A stretch of 64,000 nucleotides of DNA, from assembly GCF_003255815.1 (NCBI RefSeq), contig NC_037677.1:109816936-109880935 (forward strand), read 5' to 3'. The notes under the pieces were generated by a model. The model was not told the origin of the DNA and made no database searches. It worked only from the letters and a program-made list of their open reading frames with translations. Of this stretch, positions 11,224 through 22,961 are shown one piece after another (position 1 is the first letter of the stretch; each line of letters begins with the position of its first letter). The translations under genes and the position numbers were made by a program. This DNA comes from Theropithecus gelada (Eukaryota; Chordata; Mammalia; Primates; Cercopithecidae).

Positions 11224-11699
11224 TTTGAGGAGTGGGAACAAGATGACTGAATAGAGGGCTCTTCTGAACATCCCTCTCCAGGAACATCAAATTTGACAAC
11301 TACCTACACAAACGGAGGATTTTCATAGAAACCAAAAATTAGATAAGCACTCACAGTGCCTCGTTTTGACTTTATATCACTTAAAGAGGCACTAAAGAGG
11401 GTAGGAAAGACAGTCTTGAATTGATTATTTTATGCCTCCCACATCCCCTGGCAGCAGTCAAGTGGTGTGGAGAGGGAGTCTGTGCACTTGGGAGACAGAG
11501 AGTGCAGTGTTTGTGAGGTTTTACATTGAACTCAGTGTCCTGTCACAGGGGAAAGTAGAACTGGGATGAACTCAGCTGATGCCTGCCTGTGGAGGGAGAC
11601 TAGAGACCAGCCCTAGCCAGAGGAGAATTACCCTTCTTAGTGGTTGGAGCTTGGGTTACAGCAAGCCTCACTACGGTGAGCTGGAGTGCTCTGAGGCCC

Positions 11700-12990
11700 T
11701 AAGTGAACTTAAGGGACAGTCTAGGCCACAAAACCTACAATTCCTAGGCAAGTCCTAGTGCTAAGCTGGGCTCAGAGCCAGTGGACGGGGGGTCTTGTGA
11801 CCTACTGAGACACCAGTCAGGGAGACTAAGGGAGCACTCGCCCTACCCCATCCTGAACCCCAGGTAGCACAGCTCATTATTCTAAAGGAGACCCCTTCCT
11901 TCTGCTTGAGAAGAGAGGGAAGAGTAAAAAGGACTTTGTCTTGCATCTTGGATACCAGCTCAGCCACAGCAGGACAGGGCATTGGTAAGGGTCGTAAGAC
12001 TCCCATGCCAGGTCCTAGCTTCTGAATGACATTTCTAGACACATCCTGGGCCAGAAGGGAACCCGCTCTCTGGAAGGGAAGGACACAATATAGGCAGGAC
12101 CCATCAGCTACTGACTAAAGAGCTCTTGAGCCCTGAAGAACTAGCAGTGATACCCAAGTTGTACTGCAGGCCTTGGGTGAGACTCAGAGACGTACTGGCC
12201 TCAGGTGAGAACCAGCATATTCCCAGATGTGGTGGCCATTGGGGAAGACTTCTTCTGCTTGAGAAAAGCAGAGGGAAAAGTAAAGGGTACTTTGCTTGCA
12301 CCTTAGGTAACAGCTCGGCCACAGTGGGATAGAGTACCAGCTGGGCTCTTGGGGTCCTTGATGCTAGGCCTTGGTTCTTGGATAGCATTTCTAGACCTGC
12401 CCTGGGCCAGAGGGGAGCCCATTGCCATGAAGGGTGAATCCCAGGCCTGGCAGCCTTCACCGCAAGTTGACTGGAGAGATCTTGGGCCTTAAGTGAGCAT
12501 TGATGTTAGCCTGGCAGTACTCCTCATGGGCCTTGTGGTAGTGGTGGCCATGGGGTGAGGCTCCTATGCCTGTGGAAATGGGAGGGAAGAATGGGAAGGA
12601 CGCTGTGATGTGGTTTGAGTGCAGCTTAGCCACAGTAGAATAGAACACCAGATAGATTTCTAAGATTTTTGCCTCCAGTCCCTGGCCCCTAAATGGCATC
12701 TCTAGACTTGCCTGGGGCCTGGGAGATCTCACTGCCCTGAAGGGAAAGACACAAGCTGGGCTTGCTTTGCCACCTGCTGATTACAGAGCCCTAGGGCCTT
12801 GAGCAAACATAGGCCGTAGCATAGTAGTGGTTACAGCAGACCCTGAGTGAGGCCCAGTGCTGTTCTGGCTTCAGATCTGACCCAGCTCAGTCCCAGTGGT
12901 GGTGGCCACAGAGGTGCTTATGTTACCCCACCCCCAGCTCTAGTCAGTTCAACACACACACACACACACACAGAGAGACACTCCGTTTGT
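11700..12990 (+). repeat. Tandem monomers in the L1-A 5'UTR
   Basis: Landmarks recur at regular spacing: 'agctcagccacagcaggaca' (about 11957), 'agctcggccacagtggga' (12313), 'agcttagccacagtagaa' (12622). So does the 'cctgggcc' landmark (12045, 12401, then 'cctggggcc' at 12711). Spacings are about 355 and 310 bp. A more degraded unit probably lies upstream near 11700-12000. This gives three clear monomers and a probable fourth. Confidence 0.8.
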
Positions 12991-13129
12991 TTGGGAGAAA
13001 GTAAGGGCAGAGAACAAGAGTTTCTGCCTGGTAATCCATATAATTTGTCTGGATCTTATCCAAGACCACCAAGGCAGAACCTCTACCACAGTGTTAGTAC
13101 ACTGGGGTACTCCCTAATGTAGATATGGC

Positions 13130-14150
13130 TTAGATCACAAACCAAGTCCTTTTGAATACCGAGAAAGCCTTCCTGGAATGGAAGGCAGGTACAAACAAGC
13201 CCAGACATCAAAGAATACAATAATACCTAACTCTTCAATGCTCAGACACCGACAAACTTCCACAAACATCAAGACCATCCAGGTCTTGACCTCACCAAAT
13301 GAACTAAATGAACTAAATAAGGCACCAGGGACCAATCCTGGAGAAACAGAGATATGTGACATTTCAGACAGATAATACAAAATAGCTGTTTTGAGGAAAC
13401 TCAAAGAAATTCAAGATAACACAGGGAAAGAACTCAGAATTCTATCAGATAAATTTAACAAAAAGATTAAAATAATTTAAAAGAAGCAGGAATTCTGGAG
13501 TTAAAAATGCAATTTACATGCTGAAGAATGCATGAGAGTCTCTTAATAGCAGAAGTGATCAAGCAGAAGAAAGAATCAGTGAGCTTGAAGACAGGCTAGT
13601 TGAAAACACACAGAGGAGACAAAAGAAAAAAGAATAAAAAAAGAATAAAGCCTACAAGGTCTAGAAAATAGCCTCAAAGGGGCAAATCTTTGGCCTTATT
13701 GGCCTAAAAGAGGAGGTAGAAAAAGAGATAGGGGTAGAAGTTAACAGATAACTTCCCAAACCTAGAGAAAGATATTAACATTCAAGTACGAGAAGATTAT
13801 AGAACACTGAGCAGATTTAACTCAAAGAAGGCATTTAATAATTAAACTCCCAAAGGTCAAAGATAAAGAAAGGATCTTGAAAGCAGCAAGAAAAAAGAAA
13901 CAACATAAAATGGAGCTCCAATATGTCTAGCAGCAGACTTTTCAGTGGAAACCTTACAGGCCAGGAGAGGGTGGCATGAGATATTTAAAGTGCTGAAGGG
14001 AAAAAAAATTCTATCCTAGAATAGTATATCTGGCAAAAATATCCTTTAAACATGAAGAAGAAATAAATACTTTCCCAGACAAGCAAAAACTGAGGGATTT
14101 CATAAACACCAGACCCACCCTTTAAGAAATGCTAAAGGGAGTACTTTAAT
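13130..14150 (+). pseudogene. L1-A ORF1 relic (RNA-binding protein of L1)
   Basis: The stretch is A-rich and lysine/glutamate-coding in type. It contains coiled-coil-like sequence ('gaaagaatcagtgagcttg' near 13569) and the C-terminal region ('cttgaaagcagcaag' near 13876). In living L1 this protein is the trimeric nucleic-acid chaperone that coats L1 RNA. Here only pieces stay open (for instance 13178-13375). The region has multiple stops and shifts and no usable frame. Confidence 0.65.
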
Positions 14151-14688
14151 CAGAAACTAGAGGATGTTGATGAGCAATAAGAAATCATCTGAAGGTACAA
14201 AACATCCTGGTGGTACTAAGTACACAGGAAAACATAGACTATTATAACACTGTAACACTATTATTACACTGTAAAACTGTAAACATAGACTATTATAACA
14301 CTGTGTAAACTACCCTTCAGTAGAAACACTAAATAATGAGCCAACAAAAAATAACTACAAAAACTTTTTGAGACATAGTACAATAAGATATAAATAGAAA
14401 CACAAAAAGTTAAAAAGTGGGGGAAGAAGTTAAGTCATAGAGTTTTCATTAATTTTCTTTTTGCTTATTAGTTAGCTTATTTGTTTATGCAAGCCGTGTT
14501 ATTATCAGCTTAAAATAATGGGTTATAATCCAAGCCTCATGATAATCAAAATAAAAAAACATACAATGGATACACACACAAAATAATTAAATCATACCAC
14601 TGCAGAAAATCATCTTCACTAAAAAGAAGACAGGAAGGAAGGAAAGAAGGAAGAGAATGTCACAAAACAACCAGAAAACAAAGAACAA

Positions 14689-17600
14689 AATGACAGGAAT
14701 AAGTCATTACTTATCAAGAGTAACATTGAATGGAAATGGACTAAACTCTCCAATAAAAGACATAGAGTGGCTGAAGGGATTTAAAAAGCCCCAAGACCCA
14801 ATAACCTGTGGCCTATAAGAAACACACTTCACATATAAAGAGACACATAGTCTGAAAATAAAGGGATGGAAAAAAGATATTCTATGCCAATGGAAACCAA
14901 AAAAAGAGCAGGAGTAGCAATACTTATATTAGACAAAATAGATTTAAAGACAAAAACTATAAGAAGAGACAAAGAAGGTCACTATATAATGATAAAGGGG
15001 TCAATTCAGCAAGAGAATATAACAATCTTAAATATATATGCACCCAACACTGGAACACCCTGATATATAAGGCAAATATTTTTAGAGCTAAAGAGAGAGA
15101 AAGACCTTAATACAATAATAGCTGGAGACTTCAATACACACTTTCAGCACTAGACAGATCTTCAAGAGAGAAAATCAATAAAGAAACATCAGAGTTAATC
15201 TGCCCTATAGAACAAATGGACCTAATAGATATTTACAGATATTTCATTCAGTGGCTGCAAAATACACACTCTTTTCCTCAGCATATGGATTATTCTCAAA
15301 GGTCACAAAGCAAATCTGAAAACATTCAAAAAGTTGAAATAATATCAAGCATTTTCTCTGGCCACTATGGAATAAAACTAGAAATCAGTAACAGGAGGAA
15401 CGTTGGTATCTATACAAACACATGGAAATTAAACAATATGCTCCTGAATGACCAGTGGGTCAATGAAGGGATTAAGAAGAAAATTGGAAAATTTCTTGAA
15501 ACAAATGATAATGGAAACACAACATGTCAAAACCTATGGGATACAGTGAAAGCAGTACTAACAGGAAAGTGTATAGCTTTAAGCACCTACATCAAAAAAG
15601 AAGAAAAACTTCAAATAAATAACCTGATGATGCATCTTAAAGAGCTAGAAAAGCAAGAACAAATCAAACCCAAAATTAGTGGAAGAAGAAAAAGAAAGAT
15701 CTGAGCAGAAATCAGTGAAATTGAAATGAAGAAAATGATACATTTATCTTTTTTTGAAAAGAGAAACAAAATTGACAAATCTTTAGCCAGACTATGAAAA
15801 AAATAAGATCCAAATAAATTAGAGATTAAAAAGGAGAAATTACAACGGATACTGTAGAAATTTAAAGGATCATTAGTGGCTACTTTGAGCAACTGTATGC
15901 CAATAAACTGGAAAACCTAGAAGAAAGGGATAAATTTCTAGATACATACAACCTTACCAAGGTTGACCTATAAAGAAACCCAAAACCTGAACAGTCCAAT
16001 AACAAGTAATGAGATCAAAGCCATAATAAAATCTCCTAGCAAAGAACAGCCCAGGTCCCAGTGGCTTCACTGCTGAATTCTACCAAACATTTAAAGAATT
16101 AATACCAACCCTATTCAAACTGTTCCAAAAAATAGAGGAGGGAAATACTTCCACATTCATTCTCAAGGTCAGTATTACCCTGTTACCAAAATCGGACAAA
16201 AACACATAAATGAAAGAAAACTACATGCCAATATCGCTAAGGAATATTGATGCACAAATCCTCAACAAAATACTAGCAAACCAAATTCAACAACACATTA
16301 AAAAATCATCTATCATGACCAAGTAGGATTTATTCTAGGGATGCAAGGATGGTTTAACATATGCAAATCAATCAATGGGATACATCATATCAACAGAATG
16401 AAGGACAAAACCATATGATTATTTTAGTTGATACTGAAAAAGCATTTGATAAAATTAAACATCCTTTCGTGATAACATTCCTCAAAAAATGGTGACAGAA
16501 GGAACATGCCTCAACATAATAAAAGCCATATAGGACAGACCAACAGCTAGTATCATAATGAATGGGGAAATACTGAAAGCCTTACCTCTAAGATCTGGAA
16601 CACAACAAGGATGTCCAAGTTCACCACTGTTATTTAACATAGTACTGGAAATTCTAGCTAGAGAAATCAGACAACAGAAAGAAATAAAGGGCATACAAAT
16701 CGAAAAGGAAGAAGGAAAATTTTCTTTGTTTACAGATCTTGGTCATAGATGATCTTATGTTTGGAAAGACCTAGATTCTACCAAAAAAAACTATTTGAAC
16801 TGATAAAAAAATCTAGTAAAGTTGGAGGATACAAAATCAATGTACAAAAATTAATAAAATGTATGTGCCAGCAGTGAACAATCAGAAAAAGAAATCAATC
16901 CCATTTACAATAGCTACAAATAAAATTAAATACCTATAAATAACCAAAGAAGTGAAATATATCTACCATGAAACTATGACACACTGATGCAAGAAATTGA
17001 AGAGGACGCACAAAAAAAAGGAAACGTATCTGATGTTCATGGATTGGAAGAATCGATATTGTTAAAATGTCCATACTACCCGGCAATCTGAACATTTAAT
17101 GCAATTCCTATCAGAATATCAATGACATTTTTCACAGAAATGGAAAAAGTAAGGCTAAAATTTATATGGAACCAGAATAGTCAAAGCTATCCCGAGCACA
17201 AAGAACAAAATTGGATGGCTCACGTTACCTGAATTCAAATTATACTACAGAGTTATGGTAGCCAAAACAACATGATACTGGAATAAAAAGAGACACATAG
17301 ACCAATGGAACAAAACAGAGAACCCAGAAATAAGTCCATACATCTACAGTGAACTAATTTTTGACAAAGATGCCAACAACATACATTGGAGAAAGAATAA
17401 TCTCTTCAATACATGGTTCTGGGAAAACTGGATATCCATATGCAGAAGAATGAAACTCGTCCCCTATCTCTCATCATATAAAAAATTGAACTAAAATGGA
17501 TTGAAGAGTTAAATCTAAGACCTCAAACTATGAAACGACTAGAAGAAAACACTGGGGAGACTCTCCAGGACATTGGAATGAGCAAAGATTTCTTAATACC

Positions 17601-18420
17601 CCACAAGCATAGGGAACCAAAGCAAAAATGGACAAATAGAATCATGGCAAGCTAAAAACCTGTTGCACAGCAAAGGAAACAATCCACGAAGTAAAGCAAC
17701 TACCCACAGAATGGGAGAAAATATTTTCAAACTACCCATCTGATAAGGGATTCATAACCACAATATATAAGGAGCTCAAACAGCTCTGTAGGAAAAAAAT
17801 TAATAATCTGAATTAAAAATGGGCAAAATATCTGAATAAACGTTTCTCAAAAGAAGACATACAAATGGCAAACAGGTATATAAAAAAGTGCTCAACATCA
17901 TTGATCATCAGAGAAATGCAAATCAAAACTACAATGAATATCATTTCACCCCACTTACAATGGCTTTTATTCAAAAGACAGGCTGTAACAAATGCTGGCA
18001 AGGATGTGGAGAAAAGGGAACCCTTGTACACTGTTGGTGGGAATGTAAATTAGTACAACCTTTATGGAGAACAGTTTGGAGGTGAAATAACTAAAAATAA
18101 AGGTACCATAGAATCCAGCAATCCCATTCCTAGGTATATATAGTTAAAAGAAAGGAAATCAGTATATCAAAGAGATATCTACATTCCTCTGTTTATTGCA
18201 GCACTATTCATAATAGCCAAGATTTGGAAGCAACGTAACTGTCCATTAACAGATGAATGGATAAAACAAAATGGTACATATATACAAGAGGGTATTATTC
18301 AGCCATTAAAAAGAATGAGATTGAACTGGAGGTCATTATATTTAGTGAAATAAGCCAGGCACAGAAAGACAATTTTTGCATGTTCTCACATATTTGTGGG
18401 GGCTAAAAAATGAAAAAAAT
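14689..18420 (+). pseudogene. L1-A ORF2 relic (endonuclease / reverse transcriptase)
   Basis: ORF2 starts near 14689 ('caaaatgacaggaataag'). Domains seen in order: the endonuclease (open pieces 14866-15063 and 15216-15704, with an 'ILNIYAPNTG' block), the reverse transcriptase, and a C-terminal cysteine motif near 17985-18050 (C-x3-C ... H-C-x3-C type). Within the RT there is a 'DTEKAFDKI'-like stretch near 16430 and 'GTQQGCPSSPLLFN' at about 16597-16640. Downstream, where the catalytic aspartate pair belongs (about 16730-16760), the frame is disrupted and runs into a stop. Dead copy. Confidence 0.8.
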
Positions 18421-18791
18421 TTAATTCATGGGAATAGAAAGTAGAAGAATAGTTACCAGGAGCTGGGAAGTATAGTGTGTGTTGGGAATTATGGAGTGGA
18501 GTGGGGATGGTTAATAGGTAGAAAAAATAGAAAGAATGAATAAGACCTAGTATTTGCTAGCACAGCAGGGTGATTAAGGTGAAAAATAATTTAATTGTAC
18601 ATCTTAAAATAACTAAAAGATCATAATTAGATTGTTTGTAACAAAGGAGAAATGCTTGAGGGGTGGATACCCAATTTATCCTGATGTGATTATTATACAT
18701 TGCATGCTTGTATCAAAATATCTCATATAACCCATAAATATATACACCTACTGTATACTTATTAAAAATAAAAATTTAAAAAGTGTCAAAA

Positions 18792-19677
18792 GTAAAAGAC
18801 AAAGAAATAATTTTGAAAGCAGCAAGAGAAAAGCAACATGTTACCTTCGGGGAATCCCACCCATCAGCATATTTTTCAGCAGAAACTTTGCAGGATAGTA
18901 AAGAGTGGGATGATATATTCAAAAGCTGAAAGAAATAAACTGCCAACCAAGAATACTAAACCCAGCAAAACTATTCTCTACAAATGAAGAAGAGATAAAG
19001 ACTTTCCCAGACAAACAAAACCGAAGGTTATCACTACTAGACTTGCCTTACAAGAAGTACTTAAGGGAGCTTTTCAAATTGAAACAAAATGATACTAAAT
19101 AGCAACATAAAAGCATATGATAATGTAAATCTTAGTGGTAAAGGTAAATATACAGACACAAACAAAACAATGTAATACTGTGACAATGATGCATAAATTA
19201 CTTTTCACCTTTGTGGAAATGTTAAAAGACAAATGTATTAAGAATAATTATGATCACAAAAATGTGTTAGTGGGTACACAATACAAAAAGAGGTAAATTG
19301 TGACATCAATAACATAAAGTGTGTTTGTAGAGGAGGGAAAATATAGTTTTTATAAGTGATTTGAGTTAGGTTGTTATTAAAACTTAAACTGTTATAACTA
19401 TAAGAAGTTTTAGTTAAGCCTCATGAAAAAAAGAAAAAACCTACAGTAGGTACAAATAAGATAAAGAGAAACGAATCAAAGTATATCACTACAAAAATCT
19501 TCAAATCACAAAGGAAGATAGCAAGAGAGGAAGAGTGGAACAAAAGAACAACAAAACAGAAAACAACTAACAAAATGGCAATGATAAGTGTTTACCTATT
19601 GATAATTACTTTAAATGTTAATGAATTAAACTCATCAGTCAAAAGATATAAAGTGACTGAATAAATAAATAAGATCA
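18792..19677 (+). mobile_element. L1-B part 3: ORF1 end, spacer, ORF2 start
   Basis: Continues L1-B ORF1 exactly where 11223 stopped ('ttttgaaagcagcaagag' at 18813), then the inter-ORF region. ORF2 opens near 19572 ('caaaatggcaatgataag'). The last 11 bases (aaataagatca, 19667-19677) are the left target copy of the TPT1 insertion. Confidence 0.8.
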
Positions 19678-20497
19678 CTTTTCCGCCCGCTCCCCACTCC
19701 CACTGAGTGCCTCTCCGGCTGCACCGTGCAGCCGTCGTCTCCCTTCAGTCGCCATCATTATTATCTACCGGGACCTCATCAGCCACGATGAGATGTTCTG
19801 CGACATCTACAAGATCCGGGAGATCATGGACGGGCTGTGCCTGGACGTGGAGGGGAAGATGGTCAGTAGGACAGAAGGTAACATTGATGACTCGCTCATT
19901 CGTGGAAATGCCTCCGCTGAAGGCCCCGAGGGCGAAGGTACCGAAAGCACAGTAATCACTGGTGTTGATATTGTCATGAACCATCATCTGCAGGAAACAA
20001 GTTTCACAAAAGAAGCCTATAAGAAGTACATCAAAGATTACATAAAATCAATCAAAGGTAAACTTGAAGAACAGAGACCAGAAAGAGTAAAACCTTTTAT
20101 GACAGGGGCTGCAGAACAAATCAAGCACATCCTTGCTAATTTCAAAAACTACCAGTTCTTTATTGGTGAAAACATGAATCCAGATGGCATCGTTGCTCTA
20201 TTGGACTACCGTGAGGATGGTGTGACCCCATATATGATTTTCTTTAAGGATGGTTTAGAAATGGAAAAACGTTAACAAATTTGGCAATTACTTTGGACCT
20301 ATCACCTGTCATCATAACTGGCTTCTGCTTGTCATCCACACAACACCAGGACTTAAGACAAATGGGACTGATGTCATCTTGAGCTCTTCATTTATTTTGA
20401 CCGTGATTTATTTGGAGCGGAGGCATTGTTTTTAAGAAAAACATGTCATGTAGTTTGTCTAAAAATAAAATGCATTTAAACTCAAAAAAAAAAAAAA
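19678..20497 (+). pseudogene. Processed pseudogene of TPT1 (translationally controlled tumour protein, TCTP)
   Basis: Intronless copy of TPT1 mRNA. TCTP is a 172-residue cytosolic protein that binds calcium and microtubules and acts in growth and anti-apoptosis. The copy starts at C19678 in 'cttttccgcccgc', matching the 5'TOP cap site of TPT1 mRNA. Codons 1-172 plus stop occupy 19757-20275 with no stop or frameshift. The start codon is ATT (19757-19759); the next Met is codon 13 at 19793, leaving a 160-residue frame. Compared with human TCTP from memory, changes are M1I, S15C, A24M, E30D, G49R, M96I, M145I and C172R. The 3'UTR has AATAAA at 20464-20469, then an A-tail (20484-20497). Flanks aaataagatca (19667-19677) and aaataagacca (20495-20505) are target duplications, 10 of 11 matching. 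It lies inside L1-B ORF2. The numbered pseudogene locus cannot be assigned. Confidence 0.97.
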
Positions 20498-22106
20498 TAA
20501 GACCAACAATATGCTGTCTACAAGAGGCTCACTCTAGATTTAAGTGCACACATAGGCTGAAAGTAAAGGGATGAAAAAAATATGATTTAATGCAAATGGT
20601 AACCAAAAGACAGCAGGGATGGTGACTTTTAGACAAAGCAGACTTTATGTTAAAAAATACAAAAAACGATAAAGATCATTACATTAAAAAAGTGTCAATT
20701 CAATAGGAAGATATACAAATTAAAAAAATATATGTACCCAACATCAGAGCATGCACATAGATGGAGCAAACACTGATAAAGGGAAAAATATGCAGCAGTA
20801 CAAGAATAGCAGGAGACTTTAATACTCCACTTTTAATAATGGATAGGTGATCCAGACAGAATATCAGTGAGGACATAGTAGACTTAAATAACACTGTAGA
20901 CCAAATGGACTTAATAGACATACACAGAATGTTCTATCCAGCAGCAAAAGGATGTACATTGTTCTCAAGCACACATGAAACATTTTCCAGGACAGATCAC
21001 GTGCTAGGTCACAAAACAAGTCTTAAAAGTCTTAAGAAAATGGAAATCACTTTAAGTATATTTTCTGACCACAATGGAATGAAACTAGAAACCAGTAACA
21101 AAAGAAAAACAAGAAAATTCACAAATACATGGGAATTAAACAACATGTTATTGAACTATTGAGTCAAAGAAGAAATCAATTAGAAAATAACCGCAAGACA
21201 AATGAAATTACAGCATAGCCACATTCACGGGATACAGCAGAAGCATACTAAGAGGGAAGTACTGATAAATGCTTAAATTATAAAAGAAGAAAGATCTCAA
21301 CGACACAACCTAACTTTACCGTTACGGAATTAGAAAAAGAAGAAGAAACTAAGTCCAAATTTAGCTGAAGGAAGAGATAATAAAGATTATATAGAAATAA
21401 GTAAAATAGAGAACAGAAAACAATCAACAGAAGTAAGAATTGGTTTTTTGAAAAGATAAAATCAACAAACCCTTAACTAAGAAAAAAATGAGAGAGGACT
21501 CAAATAAATAAAATCAGAAAGAAAAGAAAAGACATTACAATTGATGCAAGAGATGTTAAAAAGACCATAAGGGACTATAAGAACAATTATATACCACCAA
21601 ATTAGACAGCCTAGAAGTAATGGATATCCTAAAAACCTACAACCTCACAAGACTGAATGAAGAAGAAATAGCCTAAATAGATTAATAACAAATAAGGAAA
21701 TTGAATCAGGAATAAAAAATCTCCCAAGAAATACAAACCCAGGACCAGATGGCTTAAGAGATGAATACTACCAAACATCTAAAAATTGATACAAATTCTT
21801 CTTAATCTCGTCCAGAAAATAAAACAGTAGAGGACACTTCCAAACTCATTTTATGGGACCAGCATCACCCTGATACCAAAGTCAGAGAAAGAGACCACAA
21901 GAAAACTGCCGGTCAGTATCCCTGATGAATATGAATGTAAAAATCTCCAACAAAATATTAGGAAACCAAATTCAACAGTACCTTAAAAAGATCTTATGCC
22001 ATGAACAAGTGGAATTTATCCCTGGAATGCAAGAATGATTGAATACATGCAAATCAATTAACATGATACTACGTGATTCATTAACAGAATGAAGGATAAA
22101 AATATT
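20498..22106 (+). mobile_element. L1-B part 4: ORF2 endonuclease and start of reverse transcriptase, 3'-truncated
   Basis: ORF2 resumes at 'gaccaacaatatgctgtc'. A frame at 20905-21162 retains endonuclease C-terminal sequence ('FSDHNGMKLE'). It runs to 'cagaatgaaggataaaaata' at about 22103, early in the reverse transcriptase, and stops with no rest of ORF2, no 3'UTR and only a very short A-run. Immediately after comes the second copy of agattttcta and L1-C. L1-B without its later insertions is about 3.9 kb. Confidence 0.85.
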
Positions 22107-22500
22107 AGATTTTCTATTCTTGTGTCCATTTTGATAAATTTTTAAAAGAAATTTTTGTATTTTATCTAAGTTTTCAAAAAAATTTGTGCACAATATTTGA
22201 TAAAAGTTCTTTATTATTCTTTTAATGTCTGTAGAATCTGTAGTGATATTCCCGTTTTCATTCCTGCTATTAGTAATATGTATTGTTTCTCTTTTTTTCC
22301 TGCTCAGTACAGCTAGAAAGATACTTTGTTGAGCTTTTAAAGGGTTAACCTTTGTTAATTTTCTCTATTGTTTCTTTGTTGTTTATTTTTATTGATTTCT
22401 GTCCGTATATTTATTATTTTCTTCCTTCTACTTACTTTGGATTTACTGTGATTTCTTTCTTTCCTAGCTTCTTAAAGTAGAAATCAGGTCACTGATTTTA
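22107..22500 (-). repeat. L1-C fragment 2: antisense ORF2
   Basis: Continues fragment 1 (9148-9503) without a consensus gap: 'agattttctattcttgtg', 'tttatctaagttttcaaa', 'tctgtagtgatattcc', 'gacctttcc'. The first ten bases are the right target copy of the L1-B insertion. Confidence 0.85.
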
Positions 22501-22587
22501 GACCTTTCCCTTCCTTCCTTCTTCCCTCCCTCCCTTCTTTCTCTTTTTCTTTTTCCCCTTCCCTCCCCTCTCCTCTTCTTTCTTTTT
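22501..22587. repeat. Polypyrimidine (CCTT/CTTT) tract
   Basis: Nearly pure C/T from 22502 to about 22590, made of 'cttcctt' and 'tttctt' words, probably grown from the T-tail of the adjoining antisense Alu. Confidence 0.85.
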
Positions 22588-22737
22588 CTTACAGGATCTC
22601 ACTCTGTCACCCAGGCTTGAGTACAGTGGCATAATTATAGCTCACTGTAGTCTCAAACTCTTGGGCTCAAGATATCCTCCTATCTTGGTCTCCTGAGTGG
22701 CTGGGACTGCAGTCATGTATCACCATGCCTGGCTAAC

Positions 22738-22773
<36 letters not shown>

Positions 22774-22895
22774 TTTGTAGAGACTGAGTTTTGCTATGTT
22801 GACCAGGTTGGTCTTGAACCTGTGGCTCAAGCAATTCCTCCTGCCTCGGACTCCCACAGCACTGGGATTACAGGTATGAGCCACCATGCCCAGGC
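22588..22895 (-). mobile_element. AluJ SINE, antisense, inside L1-C
   Basis: Old antisense Alu ('ctcactctgtcacccaggc' to 'ccaccatgcccaggc'). Its middle linker has expanded into a TTA/ATT microsatellite at about 22739-22773. Confidence 0.95.
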
Positions 22896-22961
22896 TTTTG
22901 TTTTTTTTTTTTTCTTTTTCTAAAGTAAGCATGTAATGCTATAAATTTTCCTCTAAGCACT
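22896..22961 (-). repeat. L1-C fragment 3: antisense ORF2
   Basis: 'taagcatgtaatgctataaa' and 'cctctaagcact' belong to reversed old L1 ORF2 directly after fragment 2. The last five bases (gcact) are the left target copy of the outer MaLR LTR. Confidence 0.8.

Larger units (their letters stand above)
11224..18780 (+). mobile_element. L1-A: near-complete primate-era/late mammalian L1 (L1MA/L1PB-like)
   Basis: About 7.56 kb and structurally complete: 5' start ('gaacaagatgactgaatag' at 11236), long 5'UTR with tandem monomers, ORF1 relic, inter-ORF spacer, ORF2 relic, and 3'UTR (about 18420-18780, ending 'acctactgtatac' plus an A-rich tail). Flanks aattgtcaaaa (11213-11223) and aagtgtcaaaa (18781-18791) form an 11-bp target duplication with one mismatch. 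It lies inside L1-B ORF1 in the same orientation. Both ORFs carry many stops and shifts, so it cannot move. The exact subfamily needs a consensus comparison. Confidence 0.9.

Noticed and set aside
15216..15704. 162-codon open frame
   Set aside because: A surviving piece of the L1-A endonuclease/ORF2 relic and not a separate gene.
13800..22106. L1-A and L1-B homologous segments as a recent segmental duplication
   Set aside because: The copies differ strongly and have independent ends and flanks; they are two L1s of different age.
22739..22773. TTA/ATT repeat as an independent microsatellite locus
   Set aside because: It is the expanded middle linker of the AluJ at 22588-22895.
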